This document shows positions 21,369-33,403 of a stretch of DNA of 64,000 nt, piece after piece. Under the pieces are notes generated by a model that was not told the origin of the DNA, searched no databases, and saw only the letters and a program-made list of their open reading frames with translations. A program made the translations under genes and the position numbers. Source of the stretch: Dichetophora obliterata (Eukaryota > Arthropoda > Insecta > Diptera > Sciomyzidae); contig OY986437.1 of assembly GCA_963920525.1 (NCBI GenBank), forward strand, positions 60,797,330 through 60,861,329, in the 5' to 3' direction. Numbering within the stretch: position 1 is the stretch's first letter; the number at the start of each line of letters is the position of its first letter.

Positions 21369-24300
21369 AAATAAAAAGCAAAGATAAAAAAAAAACAGTT
21401 ACATTCAATAGCTGCATTTCCGTGGTCGTTGATCTAGAGCGCGGCTCTATTTTATTCACGAAATACAAAAAAAAAAAATTAAAACCAGCTCGATTTCTAG
21501 CTCTAATTCTGATCTTAAAATGCTGCAAAGTTTCAAGGATAGTTGGCAAATCTAAATAACTATTCCTTTTCCTATTTTGACGTTTCACCGCTCAATGGGC
21601 GTTTTGGTATTGTTGTTTTTTTGGTATTGTTCTTAAGCAGCTGTTTCAAGACTGTGATGACAAATTGATATAAAGTTGAACTAACGTTGTGTTACTGAGG
21701 TTTGATCTGATCTAGTGCCACGGGAATGCAGCTAATGTTTTGCAGCGGAGCAAAGGGAGGGAAAAGAACGATGCGTCAGCAGAGGAACTTATTGATGGTT
21801 GCTTCCTTATGTTTTCTAAGTTTCCTATCTTGTTATCTTTGCTGTCTGTATTGATGACGAGAGTTACTCGGAAAAAGTCAATGACGCAAACCAAAGATTT
21901 ACCCTCTACCAAAATCGTTCCACGCGCCTAAAAAAGTTTTCACTTAAAAAAAAACTTATTTTCAACTACTTGTTAGATTAGTTGAATATAAATTATTTTT
22001 TTTTAACTACTTTAAAATAAATCAATTGAAAACCTCATATATTTTCAACTACTTGTTAAATTAGTTAAATTTAAATTATTTTTTTAATTATTTTAAAATA
22101 AATCAATTCAAAGCTAGTTAAGATTCCACTTACTGAAGATGAATTTAAAAGCATACAAATTTTAAATTTCTATACATAAAAGAGATCATTTATTTTATTG
22201 TTTTGAAAAAAAAATACATAAATTCATATTAGTGGAAGCCTAAAGTTAATAATATTTGCTAAAATAGCATGGTTAAATATATATAAACTTATAATCTTAT
22301 AAAAATTTGCAATAAAAACATGTCAAAATCAGAAAAGTTGCCGCTTTAATATAATTCAAAGTAGTTTTTAAACCACTTGTTTTGAAGTAGTTTTTCAATT
22401 ACTTCATATATAATGCAATAAAAACTATTCAAAATTGAAGTGGATGCCGCCTTAATATAATTCAAAAAAGTTAATAAACTAGTTTATTTTAAACTAGTTT
22501 TTCAATTAGTTGTTTTTAAAAACAAGTTAGTTCTTTCCTGTAGGGATATTATAAAATAAACATAATTGGAAAGAGTCCTTCATTAATTATCCTATGAAAT
22601 AGCCCATTTGTTTATTAAAATCTTTATAAACTTTGATTTTAATTAATAATAACACTGTGCAACATTCAACAATATAACAGGATTCTGCGATATAGGCTCA
22701 ATACTATGACCAGAGGTGAGATAAACCCTAGCTGGGTTTCGTCAGTTTGGAGAGCATTTTCTTTTTATGGCCCCCTATATATTTGGGGTCTTAGTGATTT
22801 TTAAAAAAATAGTATCATTAGTGTTTGTTCAACAGCTCCTTCAGATTTCGAGATATCGGTTTACTGTCAGTGGCAAAGTTGTAGCTCACAGTCCAATAAA
22901 AAAACTTAAAAACAAAACAAATTCATAAAATAATTTTTGCAATATTTTTTTTTAAAAAAATATCGTAAATTTTTTGCATTTTTTCTCTTTTTTGGTCATA
23001 ACTTGAATGGAATTCAAATTTTTTTTATATACTATCTTTAACAAAGTTGTAGCCGAAAAAAATTAAAAATTTCTTGTGAATATTTTTATATGATCTGAAT
23101 GTGTCTGCACTACTTAAAAAGCTCAAAAAGATAATTTTTAAGTGAAAATACCGGTTTTTAGGGCTGTTATCGCAGTTTTTCGATCATAACTCTTTAACTA
23201 AGCTTATTTTCAGCGCAATTTTTCAACTTACTTGTAGTCGAAATTCTTGTGAACAACTCTTGAGAACTTACTTTTTTGAATTGAATGTGTCTACATTACT
23301 TAAAAAGATCAAAAAGATAATTTGCAATATACATAAGTGATAACATATGTATTTTAGAGCCGTTGCTAAGCTTACCTCGAAGAACCTAGAACATAGAAAT
23401 ACAATATAATTTTTTATTTTGGGAAGATTTTACAAAAACCCACTTTTAGTAGTGTATTTTTGGAATAATTTACTTTCTCATAAATCTTAAAGTTAAATTT
23501 ATTAGTTTGTCAAAAACATTGATGAATTTTTTATCATTTGACTGAAGTGAGTCTCGTATACATTTTCCCAAAACAGTAGCTACAAATCGTTCGAGGAGTA
23601 CTCATATGAGAGTGTCGAACTCGTTCAGTAGAGTATTAGTGTTTCTGCAACTTGAAAAACCCACCATTACTATTATCTTTATAAAACAGGAAATTAATTT
23701 ATCTCATTCATTGCTTTTAAAGATGCTAAAACAAATTGGAATTCGTAGAACCAATCGAATGTTATAATTTAGCGCTCAAACTCACTTGTCTAAGACCAAG
23801 TGAGAATGAACTCGATTGACAGATTCGATTCACTACATTTTCAGAAACAGCACGAGAATACGAGAATAACGTCATCGTGATGTCATTTCGAGAACATCAT
23901 ACGAGCAAATCATTCGAGAAGAGTTATAGTTAGAAACGAGCTACAGAATAAGTTTCGAAGTGTTATGTCAAAAGACAGTATATTGCTTAAAATATAAATT
24001 TAAGCAATTTGTCATTAAATATTAAATATTATTTATGAAAAACCAAAAGTTTGTAATTTCTTGTATGTGTTTTTTAATTTTATTTATTTTTTGTAGCATA
24101 CTTTATATATTCACCTTTTTTTGTTTGCAAGAATATATAAGTTATTAAAATGTGTGTATGTGAGTGTTGTTTTTATAATTTTTGTTTTTGTTTAAACAAG
24201 TTCAACTGTTTAATGCTTTAGAAAAATGTTTTTTTTTCGTTCAAAGTGCTGCTCCAAAATAAAAAAATGAAAAATGGATTTAATTTTGTAAATTTTAAAA

Positions 24301-24683
24301 TATTTATGTTTTTCATGATGTTTAATTTTTTTAATAATTCGAACTCAATAAAAGAATGCATAAGGAAAAATCTTGTATAATGTTTTTGTTGCTGCATTGA
24401 CTGCTTTTTACGTGTTGTTACTTTGATTATTGTTGATATTGTTGTTGTTGTTGTTCATGTTGTTGTTGTTGCATGGTGTTTATGATTAATTTCGTGGTTG
24501 TTTTTGTTGATGATATTGTCTTTGCTGCATCGACTGCTCTTTATGCATCTGATTGCCGTTGGTACTCTTCAGTGTAAATACGCGACTGAATTTCGGTGCG
24601 TTCACGACACCATTGCGTTTTGCCGTCGGCAAAACAAAAAATTTTTTCTCATTGATTCCTTGTTCCGTGTTGCAGGATCGCCA
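21369..24683. other. AT-rich repeats, no gene
   Basis: Contains a tandem pair of about 80 bp at 21957-22115 (shared ATTTTCAACTACTTGTTA and AAAATAAATCAATT) and a related pair at 22340-22520 (shared TTAATATAATTCAAA). A diverged repeat of about 190 bp at 23040-23380 shares AATGTGTCTGCACTACTTAAA with GCTCAAAAAGATAATTT. GTT runs lie at about 24436-24475. Probably decayed non-autonomous elements; none could be classified. Confidence 0.4.
24672..24683 (-). promoter_or_regulatory. Possible retrotransposon primer site, tRNA-Arg type
   Basis: GCAGGATCGCCA (plus strand) equals the last 12 nt of the tRNA-Arg(ACG) primer used by the gypsy element at 11731. It directly abuts a TGTAATG that may begin an LTR. 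Confidence 0.4.
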
Positions 24684-25287
24684 TGTAATGTTGGACGCGC
24701 GACTTTTTTTAATACGCGGCTTACGCGTTTTACGTGCATTAAAGTTTTACGCGGTTATTTTAATAATACGCGTATAATGTTATTGCCAGCGCTTAAGAGC
24801 GCTACTGGCCAGTTTAAAAAAAAAGATTTCTTTGCGCCATCACTCGAAAGTGCATTCAGGCGCTTAGAAATAAAATAAAAAGGAGCTGTTGGTTTAAAAC
24901 TCCAAACTTTAGTGATTTTATTTTAAGATTTTCTTCGGCTTATAAAGCCAAGTAACAGTATTTTTTTTTAACTTAAAATAAATACAAAAATTAAATATAT
25001 ATTTTACTTAATATAATTGTAACTAAATAGAACATTAGTTTATGTAGTCATTTTAGTGTAGTTATGTAGTGTAGTTATGTAAACATAAAGTGCAAGTGAA
25101 TAAGAAGTAAACAATAGTTATGTGTTTGTTTTGTTTGTTTGCTACATAATTGTGCTTAGGCTATGTTTATAGAAATGTTAGTTTGTAGACTAGATCTTTA
25201 TGTGTTAAATGTTTATAAATAACAAGTGCATGGAATAAATGTGTTTAAGTTAGAGTTATAGCAATGTTTAGATTGAAGTGCACTACA
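24684..25287 (-). repeat. Possible 5' LTR of a decayed LTR retrotransposon
   Basis: Starts TGTAATGTTGG next to the primer-like site and could end at AGTGCACTACA (25277-25287), giving TG...CA ends and about 604 bp. To the left are GTT-rich leader-like sequences (24420-24560), resembling the gypsy leader. There is no second LTR or pol. The right boundary is a guess. Confidence 0.35.
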
Positions 25288-25989
25288 CCATGATAGTTGC
25301 ATTTTGGTTTTTGTATCTATATTGTTTATCTTGTGTATTGAATATTTTATTCAATATATCTTTTGTGTCTGTCATCAAAAACAGTGCATTTTAAATTTTT
25401 TATAATTTATCTTTTATCATTTGAAACGAAAACGCTATCTTGTTGTTAGATATATGCTTGTAGCTTGCATATATTTTTTATAATTTATCTAATATCTTGC
25501 ACAATCTTGAATTAATATATAATATTTTACATTTTTATGACAATCTTGAAAGAAGTTTTTATCATATTTTTTTTAAATAGATTATCTGATACAAGATATG
25601 ATTAAAGATAAATTCAAATCTAAAAACATTGTTTATTATTAATATATTTTTTTTTTTGGATATACAATAATTCTTTATTTTATATTCAATTAAATATTTC
25701 CTGTCAATTAACAAAAAGAAACCTAAATAAACAAAACGTTTGCTTGTAACAAACACTTCTTCGCATAGGAACAAAACATAAAGAGAAACACTTGAACGGC
25801 TAGAGGAAACCACGCTGAGGTCTGTTGGAGCTGCTGCTCAAGAACCCGCATCATTTTGCATCAACTTTTACACATGTTCAGGCACTGCTAACAACGTTTG
25901 TAATTCAATATCAGACTAAGCACACACACAAATGCACTCAAAGTCAATGCATCACAACAGCAGCACCAACAGAGTGATCAGCTTGCAGC
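25288..25989. other. No gene seen
   Basis: AT-rich, with a GAGCTGCTGCTCAAG-like local hairpin near 25829. Frames are short and low in complexity. Confidence 0.3.
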
Positions 25990-26001
25990 AGCATCATCAT
26001 C

Positions 26002-26089
<88 letters not shown>

Positions 26090-26090
26090 A
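25990..26090. repeat. (ATC)n microsatellite
   Basis: About 100 bp of almost pure CAT/ATC triplets with one CAC interruption. Confidence 0.95.
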
Positions 26091-26158
26091 TAAAGCGTAA
26101 CGTAACAGCAAAGTAACTGAGACTTTAAAGTCAACATTTTATCGAAACGACAGCAGTT

Positions 26159-26400
26159 CCAACAACAACAACAACAACAGCAACAACAACAACAACATCT
26201 ACATCATCGTCATCATCACCAACAACATCATCAATCCGACCGCCACACATTGTCGAGCTTGGATTAGCAGCAACAGCAGGCAACAAATAAGATGAAGATG
26301 CATTCATTGACATTTGCTGTCAGTTTATGTTATACGACAACAACAACAAAAACCGATACAACACTGATAAGCACAACAACAACAACTTTAGATGTTCATA
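26159..26400. repeat. CAA/CAG-rich interrupted microsatellites
   Basis: Runs of AACAAC, CAGCAA, CATCAT and ACAACA typical of fly introns and untranslated regions. The 60-codon minus-strand frame with DDDDVDVVVV is an artefact of these triplets. Confidence 0.7.
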
Positions 26401-27008
26401 GTTAAATTTCATGGCACATCAAAAAGCGTTGTGAATTTGATACTTTTGTAGCGACAATTAGTTGCATTGACGACACGCCCAAAATATGTATATCACCAAA
26501 TGAATGTTTTTCCCCATCTCGTTTTGACTTTAATACAAGGCAATAATTTAAAATTTTTGAAACTAACATTTAGATAGCCTTGTCATCGATTTGTACTAAC
26601 AACTGAACAGGGCAGAGCAGAGCTGTCTGATGCTGATGATAACTGTCTACGTGATAAATCTGCGTATGAGTGGGTGTTGTGATATTTTTGAAAAAATCAC
26701 AAGGGTGAAAAAAGCTCTACGAACATGTACCACAGATGTACAGCTATGTAGATATGACAGCATAGTTAGATATTTTTTTATTATTTACAAGGATTTTCAC
26801 AAACGTTTGATGTGTGATATGTGAATGACGCTCATTCGCTTTTGCGATAAAACCTGTCTGTCATTGTGATAGCTTTATTTTCAGCTCTGTTTGTTATTTA
26901 TCTATGTATTTCATAGAAGTGTAAAAAAAAGGAAAATGATGAGTTTAAATTAAAGCACTGAACATTTTATGCTAAAGCCTGTGAAACTGGGTGCTCTCAG
27001 AAATAAGC
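26401..27008. other. No gene seen
   Basis: One 64-codon frame (26630-26824) without recognisable features. Confidence 0.3.
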
Positions 27009-27016
27009 GTTGGAAG

Positions 27017-28284
27017 CAGGGTTGCCAACTCATTTCATGGTTTTCCCACAGTGGTTCTAAAAATTCCCCTAAAAAAATTTTAATGAATTTACTTAGTGAT
27101 TTTTTTTAATTGAACATTAAAATAAATAATGTAAGGATTTTGTAAATTTTATGAAAACGATTTATTTTGATAAAAAAATGACACATCATAAAATTAAAAA
27201 ATTAACATTAAAAAAGGAAAATGTGTTTTGGAGTCGCGACTTCAAACTTTGAATCTACAATATGTCGATGGCCCGATTCCACAATATGTTAAGGATGGTT
27301 GTAAGCAAACAATTTTTTGAAAATCTAATTTTTTTTACATTTGCTTATTGTTGTACAACTATTCACAAATATGTAAAAAAAACTATAAATCAATCCCGCT
27401 TATAATACAGATTCTTTAGCGCTTAAGACCCGGTGCGCCAGAGTAACTTTAAAACCTTTTTTTTAAACATCCTTTTTCAAAACAGGCCGTACTACTGCAA
27501 ACAAACTAATCGACTGATTTTTTTTTTTTTAATCTATTTGTATTGTCATTCTACACATCTTTTACCAAAATAAGAGTCTTTGGGAAATTTGTCTAGCTTT
27601 TACTTACAAGAAAATTATAAAAATATCGTAAATTTTTCAACCTTTTTCCAAGCTTCATAATTTTCTTTATTTTAAAAATTCCATTTTGGTAAAAGATGTG
27701 CATTCAAGGGTCTGCTTTTGAATTCATCTTTTTTTCAGACGATATGGAGCCGAGCTATGGTGTGTCCCGATTATCACTTTTTTTTAAGCACACTAAATTC
27801 AGCGCATTCTTTATATTCGAACAATATGTGTTAAAAAAAATTTTATTTACATTGATGATGTTAAATTAACACGCAAATGAAATTTTTTGTGTGTATGCCT
27901 TAATTTTAACCGCTTTTGCCTAAACTTCCAACATTTATGATATTATTGAAATGCAATTCGAAGTGCCAAATTTTTCAATTGTGCTATACCTTACAAGGTT
28001 ATAAACGAAAACTCATTAAAAATTAAACAAAAATGAATTATTAAGAAATAATTTTGGGAACAAGGATCTATTTGCTAATGTAAAATAAATTTTTTTAATG
28101 TTGTAAGAAGAACATTGTATCAGAAAATTAAATATAAAATAAAATTCCCCTCTAATATTAGATAAAATGTTAAATTCCCCGCAAAAATAATTAAAATTCG
28201 AAGAATTATTAAATTCCCCGCATATTTGAGCCCATTCCCCGTTTCCCCGATCGACATGAAATTCCCCGAAAGGTGGCATGCCTG
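27017..28284. mobile_element. hAT-like non-autonomous element, copy 1 (1268 bp)
   Basis: Ends CAGGGTTGCCAAC and (inverted) CAGGCATGCCACC; flanked by an identical 8-bp duplication GTTGGAAG (27009-27016 and 28285-28292). The CAGG start plus 8-bp duplication is the hAT signature. TTCCCC-type motifs repeat near both ends (for example about 28146, 28177, 28213, 28234, 28262). There is no transposase. A second, diverged copy in opposite orientation is at about 59140-60568. Confidence 0.8.
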
Positions 28285-28292
28285 GTTGGAAG

Positions 28293-28977
28293 CAATATCA
28301 GTACAGCATTATATAAAAATGTAATTATAATTTAGCATTTAATTTTGTATGTATTTTGTCAAGAAAGTACTGGAAATTTATAGTTTAAAAAGCCACTTTA
28401 AACTGACTGTCTAAATTCTTGCCAGAAGCTCAGATGGTTAATAAAAAATATTCTATATAAATATTATATATATAATCGTTATAATATAGCGTTGAGCGAA
28501 TTCGTCGAAAAAGACCAGATTTGTGGACTTATGGATATTGCACCACAATAACGTACCATCTCACTAGCAATCATTGTAAACGAATTACAGGGCAAACACT
28601 CAACAAATACCATTGAATAACCATTCGTGATGGTATCCACCTGATATGTGGATGGTTTTTGACTATTTTTGGTTTGTTTGTATTTATAGTTATTTTATGT
28701 TGCAATAATATTTCTTTGGACCGTACAAGTATCCACATTTATCCATGGAATGGAATAGATTCTGGTATTTTTTTTTTATTCGAAATATAAAAAAAATTAT
28801 AATAATAATTTTTCAGTACTTTGCTGTTAAAAATACGCAGTATTTTGTTTTTAAGGTACTATTAAAAAAAGCTATAAAAAACACCTGTTTTATTAATTTT
28901 TTTTGTCTAGTATTATCAATTTTAATGACTCAAATTTTTTACATAATAAAGAATAATTCCTAAGGGCCATCTTTATT
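28293..28977. other. No gene seen
   Basis: AT-rich; a single 72-codon Ile/Phe/Lys-rich frame (28745-28963) has the composition expected from poly(A/T) DNA. Confidence 0.3.
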
Positions 28978-29407
28978 GATATTAATAGTTATCATTTAAC
29001 TTTAATTTTATCCGTCAAAAATACTAGTTATATAATGCCTTTTATTTTTTCGGTCAAAAATAGCTTTGACTTTTTTTTTGGTCAAAAATAACAGTTATTT
29101 TGTGCCTTTTATTTTTTCGGTGAAAAATATCAGGCAATTTGAATTTTTTTTAAAGGCCACTTGAACGGCAAAAAAAGTTTTATGCAATTTTTATCGTCTC
29201 ATCAGCGCGCACATTTTGAGCATAAAACTTTTTAGTTTTTAAAGTTTTTTATTTGGCCTTTGAAAAAATACAAATTGCCTGATATTTTTGACCGAAAAAA
29301 TAAAAGGCACAAAATAACTGTTATTTTTGACCTAAAAAATAAAAGTCAAAAGTAACAGTTATTTTTGCCCGAAAAAATAAAAGCCAAAAAATAACAGTTA
29401 ATATTAA
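28978..29407. repeat. Hairpin foldback built of about 45-bp tandem units
   Basis: The left arm (28978-29159) and right arm (29252-29407) are inverted copies. Each arm holds about three to four units of the type CCTTTTATTTTTTCGGTCAAA followed by AATAACAGTTATT, which is itself palindromic. The 90-bp loop contains AAAAAGTTTTATGC-like inverted ends. No coding potential and no clear target duplication. Confidence 0.75.
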
Positions 29408-30177
29408 TTTTTATAGTAACAGCCAAAAATTTAAAAGGCATTTAATGTTCGCGAAGCTGCTGCCATTACAAAAATAATGGTATATTTTAAAAAGTCCTCC
29501 GGCCACTTTTTCGTTATGCCTTTTTCATCTGAAAATTGTAAAATAACAGTTATTTTCGGTCCCTGCTTTATAGTTGTTGTTAATTTTGTACAGGGCGTTA
29601 AAGTTAGAGTGTTTAAAAAAATTGGTGCAATTGGCTTCTCGTCTCCAGCTTTTACAGAGCGTCTGAAAGTAAAAAATCAAAGTGCATTCTTGAGTTAAGG
29701 GCTGTAGTTAAGCACTCAACCTACGCAAACAAAAAAAAAAATAAAATAATGGCATGCGTTAAAAAAATTTACAAAAAACACCCTTTTTTTGCCGAAATTT
29801 TTCAGATATACAAAAAATATATAAAATTTTTTTGGCTTTTTATAGAGTTAGTGCCTAACAGAGTGAATAAGAATCACAATGAATCAACATTCATCGAAAT
29901 CGATCGAGTATTCTCCAGATATTTTAGAAGCCGATTTGAAAAACCTTGTTTCGAGAAAAACGCGATTAAGATTTAAAGGTTCTTGAATATCACGCGACAT
30001 ACGAATATAATATATGTTATAAATTTTTTTTTCTATTTGATTCAAGATTTAAAGGTTTTTGAATATCTCGCGACATACGAATAATTTTTTTCTATTTAAT
30101 ATTTTTTTTTTAAATTTTGTATACGCATTCTTAATTATTGTATATTCTACAGTATATTCTAACAAAATGGATTTTTA
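29408..30177. other. No gene seen; local duplication
   Basis: A roughly 45-bp sequence with AAGATTTAAAGGTT and CGCGACATACGAAT occurs twice in tandem near 29967-30010 and 30043-30085. Small frames show no recognisable product. Confidence 0.35.
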
Positions 30178-30185
30178 TTTTCTTA

Positions 30186-30532
30186 TAAATAATAAATAAA
30201 ATAAACTGGCCATTTCAGCCCTTGGAAGGACTTTGACCTAGCTTCTATTGATCAATTGTGTTGTGCGTGTTATTAAATGTTTGATCACAAATGACCGAGA
30301 ACTGGACCTACGTGTTTTATGCCGACTCCGAACGGCTTATGTTCTCAAGAAGCTTTACATGGCAATTTTTTACTCTCTGAGGTTTGCCATTGTCTGCAGA
30401 GAGGTGACGGCCGAACAGAAAAATTATTTCAATTGAAAAAACTTTTCTGTCTGAAGCTGGAATTGAACCCGGGCTACCGCAGTTCTTTAGCTTAGGGGCC
30501 ACGCACTCTACCCACTAGGCTACGACCGCCAC
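30186..30532 (-). mobile_element. tRNA-derived SINE, full-length copy
   Basis: Reads on the minus strand from 30532: A box TAGCCTAGTGGGTAGAGTGC, B box GGGTTCAATTCC, the same body as the copy at 5828-12311 (CACCTCTCTGCAGACAATGG; GTTCGGAGTCGGC) and an A/T-rich tail (TTTATTTTATTTATTATTT). Target duplication TTTTCTTA at 30178-30185 and 30533-30540. RNA polymerase III promoter boxes look usable. Together with the other copies this defines a family of about 340 bp. Confidence 0.88.
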
Positions 30533-30689
30533 TTTTCTTACACACTGTTATAGTACCATAAGTAATGGAATTTTACGGAAATCATGAAAATTCAACAAAA
30601 AATAGTAAAATAATTAGTTTTAGTTAGAATATTATTTTTCATGTATCAATTCAAAATTAGTCCTCAGTTTTTTTGTATGAGTTACAAAG

Positions 30690-31200
30690 AAGGTTTTTAG
30701 TGCCATGAAGGAAAATAATCCGTACCTGCCGGAAGAGTTCAACCTTAGTCGCGAAAGAGATCTACATTTAACCGAGTTTGATTTTCTGCAGAATAACTGA
30801 CCATTTCTTCATATGTCACCAAAATGACAGCAACAATATCAGTTGTTCTACTTTCAACTCTTCATTATAACATATTCATTTCAAGTAATAACGACTTTGT
30901 TGTTCTTTTTTTTTTAATTTTGCTTTGAACCTGAAATAATTATGGACTAATTATGAACTACAACAAGTACAAAGGTGTTGTTGATACCATGGATAAAATG
31001 TTGACTAAATAACCTACCAAAAGGAGGACTCTTCGCTGGCCACTTGAGTTTTTTTTAAATATGTTGGGCATCGCTGCGTTGGAAACCTTTGTTATTACCA
31101 CGCTTAAATTGAAAACAGTGCCAGAACGGCAAAAGAAACATATTATAGTTGCGAGTATCTGCAGGAGCTAGCCATTGCCCACGCAATGCCTCAAGTTATA
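30690..31200 (+). pseudogene. piggyBac transposase relic
   Basis: Broken frames read SSYVTKMTATISVVLLSTLH (about 30810-30870), then NYNKYKGVVDTMDKMLT (about 30957-31008) and RRTLRWPLEFFLNMLGIAAL (about 31022-31085). These match the SYVPK...MLLSTMH, Y(N)..K.GVD..D.M and RRWP...F.NM.D.A.INA motifs of the piggyBac catalytic and C-terminal region, including the last conserved Asp region. In-frame stops and frameshifts occur, and the N-terminal half is missing. Confidence 0.65.
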
Positions 31201-31370
31201 GAGGGTTAAAAAGTCTAGGGGGCAACTTCAGCAAATGGTTTGTAAAATATGCTCGGATACAAATTAGGCACCTTCGAGATCACAGATGCTTGTCAAGCTC
31301 CGAAAGATAATGCCAAGGGATGACTCAAGGATTTGGGCAATTGCGGATTTGGCATAGGAAAACGTCGGTA

Positions 31371-32542
31371 CATGCAGAGAAAAGACATGGTTGAGACATG
31401 ATTACTGCTGTAATAATTTTTTTACTAAAATTATTGTACTATTTTTGCAAACACAAATTTTTGCCTAAATAAAGTCATTATTTACTAATGGTGGTACCAA
31501 AAATAACATTATAGTTGAAATCATAACATCATTGATATCGTCCATATACTTTAATTGCCTCAACTATTAGTTGCAACAAAAATGTTTTAGTTCTGTTAAT
31601 CATGATAAATGTGAATATTATTATAGAGACAAATATATTAGAATTTTAAATGTTTGTCTGAACTATTCTTTGGTTGTTGGCAAACGAAGTAGAACATAAC
31701 CAAAAATCGATAGTATTTATTGTGTTTGCAGGAAGAACAGTTTCGAAGAAGAACAGTTTGCAGGAAAAACTTTCACTTCATTCAGACACAATGAGTTTTA
31801 TCGATTCCAGGCAATGTACCGTTTCGTTTGTCAACTGTTCAATTATTGTGTTTTGTTTTAAACTGCCTCATCCTAAAAACAGCACGCAGAAAAGTGACAT
31901 TTTCGACTCTATTTGTAGCAAACATATTTCTATTTATCGTAAATATATTTCGCTATTCTAACCATATTTTGTTTATCACACATATTGCTATTTTTGGGAC
32001 AATGCACTTAATGTACCATGTTTATGAATGGCATTAGTCAGGCGAGCGGTAGTAGCGGCTGTGGCCTACTGGTAGTGTGCGTGGCTCGTAAGCGAAAAAG
32101 CCGCAGTTCAAATCCCAGCTCGAAACCCCAGCTCGAATAGAAAATTTTATCAGAACGCTTTTTCAATTGAATTAATATTTCTGTTCAGTCCAGACAATGG
32201 CAAACCTCTGGAGATATCTAATTTATAGCTGTGGAAATTGGAGTGCATGAAAATAATAAAAATAAAATGATTGTTTCAATATATTCTGGATCCTAAAATG
32301 AAATTCATAATATAGTTCTTGCAATCAATCTATTTTCGACCCAATAAAAGAATAATGATTGTTTCAATAATATTTTGGTTCCTACAAAATAGCTCCTTTT
32401 CTAAATATAATTGTTGTAATCATTTTATCATGATCAAAGAAAATATTATATGTTTAAGAACATGTTAGCAACAATCATAATTCAAATCATACTATGATCC
32501 TCTTAAAACACGGTTGTTGTAACTATGTTTTTTCTCTGAGTG
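31371..32542. mobile_element. TA-flanked inverted-repeat element carrying a SINE
   Basis: Ends CATGCAGAGAAAAGACATGG and (inverted) CACTCAGAGAAAAAACATAG, flanked by TA on both sides (31369-31370 and 32543-32544), as for Tc1/mariner-type miniature elements. TGTTGTAA / ATTGTTTCAATA motifs are scattered inside. There is no transposase. A truncated SINE sits at about 32049-32220. Confidence 0.6.
32049..32220 (+). mobile_element. tRNA-derived SINE, truncated copy
   Basis: Head with GTGGCCTACTGGTAGTGTGC (A box region) and AGTTCAAATCCCAGC (B box), then CTGTTCAGTCCAGACAATGG as in the other copies. The 3' body stops after CAAACCTCTGGAG. CCAGCTCGAA is duplicated locally (about 32115 and 32128). Confidence 0.7.
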
Positions 32543-33400
32543 TAAGCCCCTAAGCAGTGCTATAACTCCAATAAACCTTTTTGTGCTGCTCAAACTTCAG
32601 CTAAAATCGGTTTCTGTATCAACTTTCCAATCGAAAACGGAACATACATAAATATAAAAATGGATCCTAATTTGTTCGGATGCTTAAAACTTGAAAACGA
32701 CTGGACCAAATTAGATACTTCCTTCTGTAGATTTGTTTGTAATTGCAACGCAAAAGTTTAGGAAAAAAGGAAATGTTGTCACACCCCCTTTTACCGCTCA
32801 CAAATCTATAAAAGTGTTATATTTAAGACGGTTTTTGTCGTATTTAACTCAGGTTTTGAAATTAAGTTCGTATTATAACTAAATTGAAACTAAACTAAAA
32901 ATGGGCGTGGTACCACAATAGCTACGCCTACTTTTAAGAAAAGATAAAAAACTTCGAAGCTACTGGTCCGATTGAGCTCAAATTTTGGAAGTGGATTTGT
33001 TTTGAGTACGAGATGGCTTAAGAAAAAAAAATTCCACACCCCTTTTTTTACCTCCCAAAAATACATAAAAAATTTGTGATATCACATTGCTTTAGAGTCG
33101 CACAATCTCGAAATTTGGTATTAAGCCACAATTTACTTATATCGTTTCACTGATGATATTTTTGGGAGTTAAACCTTGATAACCAATGTTAGTCGTTTCG
33201 ACTAACACTGCTCAATTTTTTGCTCACAGCCTTTTTTTCTCTCATCTCTATCCGTTCTCTATCCATATTGTAGTAACCACATAAGCTGTTAAGCAGCTCT
33301 CGTTGCGTTCGGATATATTTGCCTTTTTAATAGGATTGGGTGAATCTTTTTATAAATGTAGTGTTAGTCAAAGCGACTAACATTGGCTTTAACGTAACTT
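32543..33400. other. Decayed dispersed repeat and palindrome-ended insert, no gene
   Basis: Phrases such as GGGCGTGGTACCACAATAGC and ACACCCC resemble the internal units of the family seen at 33408, 59475 and 36040. From about 33168 to 33393 a segment has inverted ends containing GTTAGTCGTTTCGACTAAC (33188-33206) and GTTAGTCAAAGCGACTAAC (33363-33381). Confidence 0.4.
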
Positions 33401-33403
33401 TTT

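Noticed and set aside
24498..24878. 126-codon plus-strand frame
   Set aside because: Runs across a putative primer site and LTR start, and its sequence resembles no protein.
25990..26090. CRISPR-like or satellite array
   Set aside because: It is a simple ATC triplet run without spacers; nothing in this eukaryotic DNA resembles a CRISPR array.
26131..26313. 60-codon Asp/Val-rich frame
   Set aside because: Produced by interrupted CAA/ATC triplets.
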